The translations under genes were made by a program, and so were the position numbers. Shown here piece after piece: positions 7,328-14,752 of a DNA stretch of 15,718 bases. The notes under the pieces were generated by a model. That model searched no databases, was not told the DNA's origin, and saw nothing but the letters and a program-made list of their open reading frames with translations. Source of the stretch: Methanobacteriota archaeon (GTDB lineage: Archaea > Halobacteriota > Methanosarcinia > Methanosarcinales > Methanosarcinaceae). The DNA lies in contig JAUPKV010000410.1 of assembly GCA_030837265.1 (NCBI GenBank), positions 1-15,718 on the forward strand, written 5' to 3'. How positions within the stretch are numbered: the first letter of the stretch is position 1; each line of letters starts with the position of its first letter.

Positions 7328-8236
7328 TTAGCACTTTTCCGGACAGGAAAGTAGATCAACCGGATTATAGATTTTCTTTCCTTTCCTGCTCGAGTAAAGA
7401 CGGGTATAGATAACGGTTATAAGGGGTTGGATAACACTCATGGAAAGCAGAAGTGTCAGCCCTGATATCAGAAGGCTTTTGGTACCAAACTGATTGTTTA
7501 TAAATATGTCAATTGAACTCAGCCCTAAAGTGATAAACCAGATAAACAAAACGTCAAGCTTATTTTCCTTAAAGAAGCGAAAACCGGCGCTTAAAGCTTC
7601 CAGAGGCTCAAGTTCATCGATTACAAGGGCGTATTGAGAAAAAGAAAGTGCAATATTTAAAAATAGCATATATCCAGCCCATAGAATTATTCCGAAAGCA
7701 AGCAAACCCGCTCCCTGAACCGATGTAACCTGCGGATTATAAATCAGTACACTCAGATCCCCGAACATAAGCGCTCCAGGCACCACAAAAACGATCCCAG
7801 CAAGCATCAGCAACCCTATTAACAGGTATATCAGAAAAAGTCGGAATGCGTTTTTTGATCCTGAAACAATCATATCAGGCAGGACTGTATCTCCGGTCTC
7901 GGTTGCTTTTCTTGCCATTCCTATTGCCCCGGCCGTGAAAAAGGACTGCACGAATCCTCCGAATAGGATAAAACCGAGAATAATAGCTGAAGATAGTATT
8001 ATATTATGTGTAAGTCCCGTCCATAACATTGAAAGAACTTCAGTTTCGGAAGGAGTAGTAGAATCAGTTAAGCTCCCCGCATTTGCCTCAAAAATTAAAA
8101 AGCCTATCGCAATAAAGAGCATAATAGAAATGATAATGTTGAAAAGAAAGATAAGGACGAATGGAATACAGATATTCAGATTTCGAGCCCAACTGTAAAA
8201 TCCCCTGTTAACTATTGTTCCAAAATCTTCATACAT
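7328..8236 (-). CDS. polytopic membrane protein of unknown function
   Basis: A 302-residue integral membrane protein with about six transmembrane helices (approximately 22-50, 78-105, 131-155, 170-197, 228-246 and 254-277). A short extracytoplasmic or cytoplasmic loop, rich in Ser/Thr/Glu, lies at 52-68. The beginning (YEDFGTIVNRGFYSWARNLN) and the repeated 'E-A-L-x-x-G-F-R-F-F-K-E-N' type segment (213-226) resemble archaeal and bacterial DUF4013/YciC-like families, in which an amphipathic stretch precedes each bundle. No transporter or enzyme signature is visible. The start is supported by GAAGGTT eight bases upstream. The tail ends SCPEKC, giving two cysteines near the C-terminus. It is convergent with ncsA and has its own promoter, perhaps the minus-strand TATATAAT-like run near 8371-8380. 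Function unknown. Confidence 0.85.
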   Translation of the reverse strand: MYEDFGTIVNRGFYSWARNLNICIPFVLIFLFNIIISIMLFIAIGFLIFEANAGSLTDSTTPSETEVLSMLWTGLTHNIILSSAIILGFILFGGFVQSFFTAGAIGMARKATETGDTVLPDMIVSGSKNAFRLFLIYLLIGLLMLAGIVFVVPGALMFGDLSVLIYNPQVTSVQGAGLLAFGIILWAGYMLFLNIALSFSQYALVIDELEPLEALSAGFRFFKENKLDVLFIWFITLGLSSIDIFINNQFGTKSLLISGLTLLLSMSVIQPLITVIYTRLYSSRKGKKIYNPVDLLSCPEKC

Positions 8237-8550
8237 GTGCTATAACCTTCTAACATGAAAGGATGATCCTCATCTGCTCATATTTCAACTTGTAATCAAT
8301 CCGAACCGGCGCAAAAATCTAGCCGAGCTGCAGGCTTACAGGCATCATTTTTGCATAATACGCAGAAGACCAATATATAATCTCTTGTTTTTATTGAGAG
8401 TTGCAGGCAGATAAATATGAAAATACTTGAAAACTATAACTGTCCCCTCACTCCCTAAAAGCACCTCCTGCGGCATAGAAATAACCAGCTTCGGCGGAGA
8501 GCCTGGAAAAGCTATGATCTGAAATTCTGAGATAAGCTTAAATTTGAAGC
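8237..8550. other. intergenic region with a doubtful gene remnant
   Basis: This is a 314-base gap between two minus-strand genes. It is less AT-rich than the other gaps and holds the possible remnant at 8345-8560 plus a TATA-like sequence for the membrane protein gene. No RNA gene is recognised. Confidence 0.4.
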
Positions 8551-8560
8551 TTAAGTACAT
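8345..8560 (-). pseudogene. possible remnant of a beta-sandwich surface protein
   Basis: An open frame of 71 codons overlaps the last 10 bases of the phosphoesterase gene. Its middle, PPKLVISMPQEVLLGSEGTV, reads like the first strands of an S-layer or adhesin-type beta-sandwich domain. What follows (FKYFHIYLPATLNKNK) does not continue such a fold. There is no signal peptide or convincing ribosome-binding site. It could be a decayed fragment or chance. Confidence 0.2.
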
Positions 8561-9618
8561 TCAAAAGCTTCAATACACTCGATTTTACCGGCCTTCCTCC
8601 ATTTCAAAAGATATGCTCCGGTTTCATCCAAATATATGAAGGTATTTGCATGACATTTTTTTCCATTTATGACCTTATCGGCACCAACCCAGCATCCGCT
8701 GTTCAGGAATAATTTGTTTCTTGATTTTAATTTTAGTTCGTAGGAACTGGCAAAGTGAGTATGACCGAAAATAACAACATCCGCATCTATCTTTTCTTTG
8801 TTTTTTTGATAATACTTATTCTCGATGACCTGTTCTGCTGTCTTGTTTAAAGGTTTCATGGAATTATAAATAGTTCCCTGGGTTGTAGCAACAATACCAG
8901 GGACAGAGCTTAAAGCAAAAAAGCCGGTAAACAAATCCCATATCAGATCATTCAAGAAACTATGTTGCAAAATGCCGTTCCACAAAAAGTACTTCCCGCC
9001 TAGTAGCAAACATAAAAATATTACAAAGTTTTCTTTCCAGTGATTTTTGGTAAATTTAACGTGGAAAATATCCTGAAACCATTCGAGAGGGTCCCAGAAT
9101 TTAGTTATAAGCTTTACAATAGCCTTTTTTTTATCAAACTGATGGCCGTGCAGGAAGAAATACGAGCGATTTCCTATTTTAAGACCTTGTGCAACACCGG
9201 ACTTTTTATCCTTTTTAGGATAATGCCCATTGTAAATATAGAATTTTGTTCCATTAACCAGGAGCTCACATTCAACTTTTCCTTCAAGTCCTTCCAGAGA
9301 ATCATCGTGGTTGCCAAGTACGTATATCTTATCGCAGTCGAGGTTCGAAAGTAAGGTAAAAGGTCGCATACAGTCCTTGACAATATCTCCCCTATCACCG
9401 TTTTTAGGGTTCCACAATTCCAGAATATCCCCAAGGAGAATCATTTTTTCGGGATTTTCAATTATAATTTTTTTGTCGTTGCATTTTACAGTTACGGGAT
9501 GGTGTCCCAGGCTGCGTACCCACTCAAGAAAACTACAAAACTCTTTGTGATTACATCCCTCGCCGCCAAAATGCAAATCTGAGACCACTATATAAGCATG
9601 TTTCATTTGAGAATTCAT
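8551..9618 (-). CDS. calcineurin-like metallophosphoesterase with a hydrophobic insertion
   Basis: A 355-residue protein with the full two-metal phosphoesterase set: D14-x-H16 (SDLHFG), G-D64 (LLGDILELW), G-N103-H104-D105 (LGNHDD), H157-G-H159 and G-H276-x-H278 (FGHTH). The arrangement resembles the UDP-2,3-diacylglucosamine hydrolase-like branch, although the substrate cannot be read from sequence and archaea lack lipid A. Between the fourth and fifth motifs, residues ~165-255 contain an aromatic, hydrophobic insertion with two likely membrane-associated helices (about 198-215 and 226-245, including VIFLCLLLGGKYFLW). The enzyme is probably peripheral or anchored in the membrane, perhaps acting on a lipid phosphate; that is inference. 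The ATG at 9618 is used; M5 (9606) is an alternative, and neither has a clear ribosome-binding site. It is divergent from tsr3. Confidence 0.85.
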   Translation of the reverse strand: MNSQMKHAYIVVSDLHFGGEGCNHKEFCSFLEWVRSLGHHPVTVKCNDKKIIIENPEKMILLGDILELWNPKNGDRGDIVKDCMRPFTLLSNLDCDKIYVLGNHDDSLEGLEGKVECELLVNGTKFYIYNGHYPKKDKKSGVAQGLKIGNRSYFFLHGHQFDKKKAIVKLITKFWDPLEWFQDIFHVKFTKNHWKENFVIFLCLLLGGKYFLWNGILQHSFLNDLIWDLFTGFFALSSVPGIVATTQGTIYNSMKPLNKTAEQVIENKYYQKNKEKIDADVVIFGHTHFASSYELKLKSRNKLFLNSGCWVGADKVINGKKCHANTFIYLDETGAYLLKWRKAGKIECIEAFECT

Positions 9619-9720
9619 TAGATTATTAGAATAAATATTAATCTCTAAAAGTAGAAATTGGAAAAAATTGTAGTGAATACCGCATATCCAGAACTATTGG
9701 ATATCAAATATATACCATGC

Positions 9721-9732
9721 ATTATATATAAA
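9721..9732 (+). promoter_or_regulatory. TATA box of tsr3
   Basis: ATTATATATAAA lies about 80-90 bases before the ATG at 9812, predicting a start near 9750 and a leader of about 60 bases. It sits in the 193-base divergent region shared with the phosphoesterase gene. Confidence 0.4.
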
Positions 9733-9811
9733 CCAATTTCATTTATTATTAACAGCAGGTTAAGGGTAAATAAAGGCTGCTTTAATAGAGTTCCAAATAT
9801 TAAGAGGAAAC

Positions 9812-10333
9812 ATGAATCCTACAAAACAACGGGATATTTCCCTTTACATCTATCATGCCGATCAGTGTGACCCCAAAAAATGCACAGGAAAGAAAATGTC
9901 CCGTTTTGACCTGGCCCGTCTATATGATAGAGTATCAAAACTCCCACGTTCGGCAATCCTTCTGGATCCGATGGCAGAAAAAGCTATTTCTCCAGCGGAT
10001 GACCCGGGTTACGGGATAATAGTGCTTGACTGCTCCTGGGAAGAAGTGGACAGGATTTTTCCCGAGCTTGGAAAATTGAATCTTGAACACAGGGCTTTAC
10101 CTTTTCTGCTTGCAGGTAATCCGGTGAACTTCGGAAGGCCATTTAAGCTTAATTCTGCTGAGGCTTTTGCAGCAGCCCTCTATATTTTAGGAAAAAAAGA
10201 GCAGGCTAAAAAAGTCCTGTCTAAGTTTAATTGGGGACACAGCTTCCTCGAGCTCAATATGGAACCACTTGAAGAATATTCAAAAGCAAAAAACAGCTTG
10301 GAGATTATAGAAATCCAGAGTCATTATATTTGA
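9812..10333 (+). CDS. tsr3: Tsr3 (DUF367) 16S rRNA aminocarboxypropyltransferase
   Basis: A 173-residue enzyme of the Tsr3 family, which uses S-adenosylmethionine to add the aminocarboxypropyl group to N1-methylpseudouridine in the small-subunit rRNA. Hallmarks are visible: [19 protein letters not shown] (11-29), LLDP (50-53), VLDCSWEE (71-78) and [18 protein letters not shown] (93-110), then the [13 protein letters not shown] helix (115-127). Length is typical for archaea. GAGGAA five bases before the ATG fixes the start. It has its own promoter. Downstream, the stop TGA begins a direct duplication of TGAAATCATTT (10331-10341 and 10346-10356). A methyltransferase partner for the preceding methylation would lie elsewhere. 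Confidence 0.95.
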   Translation: MNPTKQRDISLYIYHADQCDPKKCTGKKMSRFDLARLYDRVSKLPRSAILLDPMAEKAISPADDPGYGIIVLDCSWEEVDRIFPELGKLNLEHRALPFLLAGNPVNFGRPFKLNSAEAFAAALYILGKKEQAKKVLSKFNWGHSFLELNMEPLEEYSKAKNSLEIIEIQSHYI

Positions 10334-10543
10334 AATCATTTATCTTGAAATCATTTGGGAAGGGTTGCAATGCAATGAAGGGAAAAAAGCAGTAGAGCTT
10401 GCTTTCAGGTTGATTCAAGAGCTGTAAAGGACTGAAAGATTTTAAATAGTAGAACTTTGATTAAGAGAGGAAAAAAGGGCAGACTAATATACCTGAATCG
10501 AATTTTAGTTACGGATGACAGTATATTTCGGAATTTGATCCAA
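10334..10543. other. intergenic region before the topA promoter
   Basis: Between tsr3 and the topA TATA box I see no gene. One short frame (+1 relative to tsr3) runs from inside the tsr3 end to a TAA near 10424 and reads protein-like (GKKAVELAFRLIQEL), but it has no start. A purine-rich stretch follows (about 10458-10482). Confidence 0.35.
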
Positions 10544-10555
10544 AAATTTATATTA
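10544..10555 (+). promoter_or_regulatory. TATA box of topA
   Basis: AAATTTATATTA, preceded by CCAA as a possible BRE part, predicts a start near 10575-10580. The leader before the ATG at 10664 would be about 85-90 bases, long enough to hold the structures at 10602-10657. Confidence 0.45.
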
Positions 10556-10601
10556 CAAAAAGAAACTTGAAGAAATAAGGATCAGGTAGGTCTAGACTGG
10601 C

Positions 10602-10657
10602 AGGAACGCGGGGTACGCGGGTATTCCTCCAATGAATTTATAAAAAATTTATCGGAG
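10602..10657 (+). promoter_or_regulatory. structured topA leader that can hide the ribosome-binding site
   Basis: The ribosome-binding site GGAG (10654-10657) can pair with CTCC (10627-10630). The stem continues with ATG/TAT (one G-U pair) and AATTT/AAATT around the loop ATAAA. That is 12 pairs with a single A-C mismatch. A second, GC-rich structure just upstream pairs AGGAA (10602-10606) with TTCCT (10624-10628) and CGCG (10607-10610) with CGCG (10616-10619). It shares bases 10627-10628 with the first, so the two compete. A switch-like control of topA translation is inference. Confidence 0.4.
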
Positions 10658-10663
10658 TTTTAA

Positions 10664-13003
10664 ATGCATCTTATTGTAACGGAAAAAAATATCGCAGCAA
10701 GGAGGATAGCTGCTATTCTGGCTCCAAAAAGCCCTAAGAAAGATAGAGTCAGCGGAGTAGATGTTTATAGATATGAAACCGGACCTGCTGATGCCAGGCA
10801 GGAGACTGCGGTCGTAGGACTGTCCGGTCATATCGTAGGAATCGATTTCCCCAAAGAGTATAATAATTGGCAGAAAGTTGATGCAAGAGCCCTTGTAGAC
10901 GCGGAAATTATAACGACTCCAATTAACCGGAAGATCGTAACCGCTCTCCGAAGCCTGGGGAAAACTGCGACTAGAGCCACAATTGCTACTGACTATGATA
11001 GAGAAGGCGAGCTTATTGGAGTTGAAGCCCTCAACATTATAAAACAGGTAAATTCCGATATTCCATTTGATAGGGTCCGCTACAGTGTCATAACCCCTAA
11101 GGCAATAGAAATTGCATTTTCAAATCCTACTAATATCGACTTCAATCTTGCGGATGCTGGCCATTCAAGGCAGGTTATTGACCTTGTATGGGGAGCAGCC
11201 CTTACTCGTTATATTTCCCTTGCAGCAGGCAGGCTTGGGAAGATGTTCCTTTCGGTAGGTAGAGTCCAGTCCCCAACTCTGTCTCTCATAGTTGACAAAG
11301 AAAAGGAGAGGAACGTTTTTGTAACCACTCCTTACTGGGAGATTCACGCAGAACTTGAGAATGAGAAAGGGGAAAATTTTTCTGCCCAGCACTCAACTCG
11401 TCGCTTCCTGGACAAAAAGGAAGCAGAAAAAGTTTTCAAAAAACTTGGAAAACAAGCTGAATTAAAGCAGATTGAAACCGGGAACAGAACCGACCAGCCA
11501 CCTACCCCATTTAATACCACAGGTTTTATCAGCGCAGCAAACTCGGTCGGACTCAGTCCGTCAAACTCTATGCGCATAGCCGAATCTCTCTATACGAACG
11601 GATATATCTCATATCCCAGGACAGATAATACAGTTTATCCCGATACACTGGATTTAAGGGCACAGATAGAGATTTTCAAGGAAGGACACTTTAGTGAATA
11701 TGCAAATGCCCTTCTCAAAAAACCCGAACTTAATCCTACGCGAGGGAAAAAGGAAACTACTGACCATCCTCCAATCTTTCCCGCCTCCCTTGCAAAAGAA
11801 TCAGACTTAAAAGAGGATGAGTGGAAAGTATACGAACTGGTTGTCAGGCGATTTTTTGCGACATTTGCCGAGCCGAGTGAATGGGAAACCATGCGTTTGA
11901 AACTCGATATAAACGGGGAAGAATTCAGGGCAAGCGGTGCGCGGCTAGTTGAGCCTGGCTGGAGATGGTTTTATCCTTATAATGCTCCCGAAGACAGGGT
12001 GTTCCCCGAGCTGCAAGAAGGAAAAGCTCTAAAAGTGATAAAAACAGAGATGCTTGACAGGGAAACCCAGCCGCCCGGACGTTATGGACAGGGGAGGCTA
12101 ATCAAGATAATGGAGGAGCTTGGGCTGGGGACAAAGGCAACCAGGCATGAAATAATAAGTAAGCTTTATTCAAGGGCTTATATCCATGGAAATCCCGTAC
12201 AGCCAACCAATACCTCTTTTTCAGTCATCGACGCCCTTGAAAAATACTCCCCCACAATCACAAAACCGGACATGACAAAGCTGCTTGAAGAGAATATGGA
12301 CAAGATTGCAGAAGGTAAAATCAAAGAGGCTTCCGTTCTTGAAGAATCACGGGAGATGCTGAAGCAGGTGTTCTCAGAACTCGACAAAAACCGGGATAAG
12401 ATTGTGGAATCCCTTCAAGCAGGCCTGAGGGAAGACAAGATCATAGGTAACTGCTCGGAATGCGGAAGCGAACTGATGATCCGGAGGTCGAAAAGAGGAA
12501 GCCGCTTCATCGGCTGCACTAACTATCCGAACTGTACTTTTGCCCTGCCTCTGCCGAAGAGCGGACAAATTATCGTTACCGACAAATTCTGCGAGACTCA
12601 TAAGATACACCATATCCGTATAATTAACCTGGGAAAGCGTGCATGGGATCTTGGCTGTCCGCAATGTAATTTTGTCGAGTGGCAAAAAACAAAACAAGAA
12701 GAGCAGGCCCAACAACCGAAAAAAGAAAGACCGAAGTCAATAACCGATATAGAAGGTATTGGTAAGGCTACTGCGGTGAAACTCGAAGAAGCAGGAATAA
12801 AAACTGTAGAAGCCCTTATTGAAGCCGATGCGATAGAACTTGCCAAAGTAATTAAAATCAGCACAAAGAAAATTAAAAATTGGCAGACTTCATGCAGTAA
12901 CACAGTTAAAAACCTTCCTGTTGAAGCTACTGCTGTTGAAGATAATAACATTGAAGAAGCTGCCATTGAAACTGCTACCTTTGAAACTGCCAGAGACTAT
13001 TGA
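10664..13003 (+). CDS. topA: DNA topoisomerase I (type IA)
   Basis: A 779-residue enzyme that relaxes negative supercoils by transient single-strand cleavage. The N-terminal TOPRIM domain begins HLIVTEKNIAARRIAAIL and contains ATDYDREGE (108-116) with the metal-binding D110 and D112. The catalytic tyrosine is Y317 in YISYPRTDN, with R319 following as in bacterial enzymes. Other core motifs include SVGRVQSPTL and YGQGRLIKIMEELGLGTKATR. A four-cysteine zinc ribbon follows (C597, C600, C618, C624), then a second, less canonical Cys/His region ending LGCPQC. Residues ~690-745 form a helix-hairpin-helix pair (ITDIEGIGKATAVKLEEAGI), common in archaeal topA. The acidic Ala/Thr/Glu-rich tail (about 750-779) looks disordered. 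GGAG six bases before the ATG sets the start. The CPSF-like nuclease gene follows after 39 bases and may be cotranscribed. Confidence 0.97.
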   Translation: MHLIVTEKNIAARRIAAILAPKSPKKDRVSGVDVYRYETGPADARQETAVVGLSGHIVGIDFPKEYNNWQKVDARALVDAEIITTPINRKIVTALRSLGKTATRATIATDYDREGELIGVEALNIIKQVNSDIPFDRVRYSVITPKAIEIAFSNPTNIDFNLADAGHSRQVIDLVWGAALTRYISLAAGRLGKMFLSVGRVQSPTLSLIVDKEKERNVFVTTPYWEIHAELENEKGENFSAQHSTRRFLDKKEAEKVFKKLGKQAELKQIETGNRTDQPPTPFNTTGFISAANSVGLSPSNSMRIAESLYTNGYISYPRTDNTVYPDTLDLRAQIEIFKEGHFSEYANALLKKPELNPTRGKKETTDHPPIFPASLAKESDLKEDEWKVYELVVRRFFATFAEPSEWETMRLKLDINGEEFRASGARLVEPGWRWFYPYNAPEDRVFPELQEGKALKVIKTEMLDRETQPPGRYGQGRLIKIMEELGLGTKATRHEIISKLYSRAYIHGNPVQPTNTSFSVIDALEKYSPTITKPDMTKLLEENMDKIAEGKIKEASVLEESREMLKQVFSELDKNRDKIVESLQAGLREDKIIGNCSECGSELMIRRSKRGSRFIGCTNYPNCTFALPLPKSGQIIVTDKFCETHKIHHIRIINLGKRAWDLGCPQCNFVEWQKTKQEEQAQQPKKERPKSITDIEGIGKATAVKLEEAGIKTVEALIEADAIELAKVIKISTKKIKNWQTSCSNTVKNLPVEATAVEDNNIEEAAIETATFETARDY

Positions 13004-13012
13004 ACCAGAGCA

Positions 13013-13045
13013 AATATAATTATATATTATTATTTTTAAGAGGTG
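13013..13045 (+). promoter_or_regulatory. TATA-like run and strong ribosome-binding site before the CPSF-like gene
   Basis: An AT-only stretch at 13013-13036 contains TATATTATTATT-like elements and could be a promoter inside the 39-base gap. GAGGTG (13040-13045) is a near-ideal archaeal ribosome-binding site. The GTG at 13043-13045 is part of it, and six T residues separate it from CTG at 13052. Confidence 0.4.
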
Positions 13046-14293
13046 TTTTTTCTGGAGATCACCTTTAAAGGGGGTTGCAGGGAAGTTGGACGTTCCGGCT
13101 TGCTTGTAAATGGGGAAGTCCTGATCGATTATGGCATTAAAGCAGGAAATCCTGCAGAGTATCCTCTCAACAGCATGGAACCAAAAACAGTGCTTGTTTC
13201 ACACGGGCACCTTGACCATTGCGGAGCTGTTCCTAACCTTATGTATCAGGACCCGGAAGTCTACATGACCCCACCGACCGCAGAGTTTACAGGCCTGCTC
13301 GGGGAAGATACCCTCAAAATCTCACAGGCTACACTTTCGGGTATATCCCCGTTTGATCCCGAAGACCTCCAGAAAGTACGAAGGATAACCCGAAAAAAAC
13401 ACTATGGAGAAACTTTCAAAACCAACGGTTACACTGCCTGCTTTTACAATGCAGGTCATATTCCCGGAGCTTCGGGAATCCGTCTCAAGTCCGATTCCGG
13501 AGAAAGCCTGTTTTATACCGGAGATTTCAACCTGCAGGAAACAAGACTAGTTCCCGGTGCAGAAGAATTTCCCGAGGCAGATACGCTTGTGCTTGAAAGC
13601 ACCTATTTCGGAGAAGAGCATCTTCCCAGGGAAGAAACGGAAGAAAGGTTTATCGAATCCGTCCTGGAAACTCTGGACAGAGGGGGCACAGCTCTAATAC
13701 CTGCTTTTGCAATAGGCAGAACACAGGAAATCCTTATGCTGCTTGATGCTCACCGAATCAGGGCTTATGTGGACGGTATGGGTCTGGAAGTATACAAAAT
13801 ACTTAGAAAATATCCTGAGTACCTTAAGAATCCCGAACTTCTTGACAGGGCTTTCAAGCGTGCGATTGCTGTAAAAGATCAGCAGCGAGACTCTGTATTA
13901 AAAGAACCTTCTGTGATTGTAACTACAGCAGGAATGCTTAATGGGGGGCCAGCTCTTTTTTATCTTAGCAGGCTTTATAAAGACCCCAGATCAAAGATCC
14001 TGCTAACCGGCTACCAGGTTGAAGGCACAAACGGTCGTCTGGCCTTTGAAAGAGGAGTTATTGAGACAAGAAGCGAAATGCTTTTTCTCAAACCTAAAAT
14101 AGAACAATATGATTTTTCAGCCCATAGCGGAGACACTGAACTTAAAAAAATTGTAAAAGATTTCTGCAAAAGAGGGACAGAAAGGATCTTTGTAGTGCAT
14201 GGAGACAAAACTGAAGCTTTCTCGCAATGGATTTCGGAAGAAATCGGGATAGAAGCCTATGCACCGGTAAATGGAGAGTCCTTTAGCTTCTAG
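13043..14293 (+). CDS. archaeal CPSF-like beta-CASP ribonuclease (aCPSF2 type)
   Basis: A metallo-beta-lactamase/beta-CASP RNase of 416 residues as listed. Motifs: SHGHLDHCG with H54, H56, D58 and H59; H139 in AGHIPGASG; D161 in YTGDF; then the beta-CASP part with E185 (LESTYF), IPAFAIGRTQE (219-229), TTAGMLNGGP (304-313), H361 in FSAHSGD, and H386 in VHGD. It lacks the N-terminal KH domains of aCPSF1, the general termination nuclease, so it is the shorter aCPSF2-like type, presumed to act as an endo- and/or 5'-3' exonuclease in RNA turnover. The start is uncertain. The GTG at 13043 overlaps the ribosome-binding site, and initiation at CTG 13052 would give the usual beginning (M)EITFKGGCREVGRSG. 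GTG would need a leaderless or very short-leader transcript. It probably shares a transcript with topA. Confidence 0.93.
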   Translation: MFFLEITFKGGCREVGRSGLLVNGEVLIDYGIKAGNPAEYPLNSMEPKTVLVSHGHLDHCGAVPNLMYQDPEVYMTPPTAEFTGLLGEDTLKISQATLSGISPFDPEDLQKVRRITRKKHYGETFKTNGYTACFYNAGHIPGASGIRLKSDSGESLFYTGDFNLQETRLVPGAEEFPEADTLVLESTYFGEEHLPREETEERFIESVLETLDRGGTALIPAFAIGRTQEILMLLDAHRIRAYVDGMGLEVYKILRKYPEYLKNPELLDRAFKRAIAVKDQQRDSVLKEPSVIVTTAGMLNGGPALFYLSRLYKDPRSKILLTGYQVEGTNGRLAFERGVIETRSEMLFLKPKIEQYDFSAHSGDTELKKIVKDFCKRGTERIFVVHGDKTEAFSQWISEEIGIEAYAPVNGESFSF

Positions 14294-14312
14294 GATGGAA
14301 TTGCACCCCAGC

Positions 14313-14461
14313 GGTTCTGTTGCAAAAATAATTTTACTGCCTTTTTAGGCCATAACTATCGCTTTTTGCATCATTTTTGACATGTTTATGGCATATAAAT
14401 GTCCGATTTGTGATATTTTTCACTGGTTTTGTAAAATAGCCAATTTTTTTGCAACGGAACC
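14313..14461. mobile_element. 149-bp transposase-less element (MITE-like) with IS6-type ends
   Basis: GGTTCTGTTGCAAAAATAAT (from 14313) faces the inverted copy ending at 14461, which reads GGTTCCGTTGCAAAAAAAT on the other strand; about 18 of the first 20 positions match. These resemble IS6/IS240-family ends (GGTTCTGTTGCAAA). Only about 110 AT-rich bases lie between, with no coding capacity; an inner repeat GCCATAA/TTATGGC is present. I see no 8-bp target duplication (left ACCCCAGC, right GGATTTTT). The element starts 20 bases after the stop of the CPSF-like gene and may also help end its transcript. Confidence 0.5.
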
Positions 14462-14532
14462 GGATTTTTTGCACCACAACCGAAAATACTGTCACGTACC
14501 GGAATCAATACAGAAAAACTGACACACGACCG
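14451..14532 (+). repeat. four degenerate ACCG-ending motifs
   Basis: GCAACGGAACCG (14451), GCACCACAACCG (14471), GTCACGTACCG (14491) and GACACACGACCG (14521) follow one another in the same orientation, ending 20, 19 and 31 bases apart. The first is part of the right terminal repeat of the element at 14313-14461. They could be worn transposon ends or protein-binding repeats. Confidence 0.3.
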
Positions 14533-14720
14533 TTTAAAGCATATGATTTTATTTGTCCTTTTGCTGATTTCATTATTAATTCTGCGAAATCGCTTGTAAT
14601 TTCAATATCATCAGAGAGTTTTTTGATTATTTCGAAATCGTTTCTGAAGCTTGTAGTTGTCTTTATTCCGTACTTTTCTCTGTTTTCGGGATTATCCTCG
14701 CAGATTATTGTATCTTTCAT
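14505..14720 (-). CDS. small hypothetical protein or gene remnant
   Basis: A 71-codon frame starting ATG (MKDTIICEDNPENREKYG) encodes a hydrophilic, mixed-charge protein with helical segments (NDFEIIKKLSDDIEITSDF). Codon use looks like that of the real genes nearby. I do not recognise a family. No ribosome-binding site precedes the ATG. The frame stays open upstream to 14825, but that extension covers one arm of the inverted repeat and is probably not native. The C-terminal codons run into the ACCG motif array, so the gene may be truncated by mobile DNA. Confidence 0.3.
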   Translation of the reverse strand: MKDTIICEDNPENREKYGIKTTTSFRNDFEIIKKLSDDIEITSDFAELIMKSAKGQIKSYALNGRVSVFLY

Positions 14721-14752
14721 ATTTTGATAATGTATGTACAAATATAAAAGGG

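Noticed and set aside
12178..12966. Minus-strand open frames within topA
   Set aside because: They are shadows of a fully conserved topoisomerase frame, with Ser-rich compositions typical of antisense reading.
14305..14469. 8-bp target duplication of the IS6-like element
   Set aside because: The flanks ACCCCAGC and GGATTTTT do not match, so insertion cannot be proven from a duplication.
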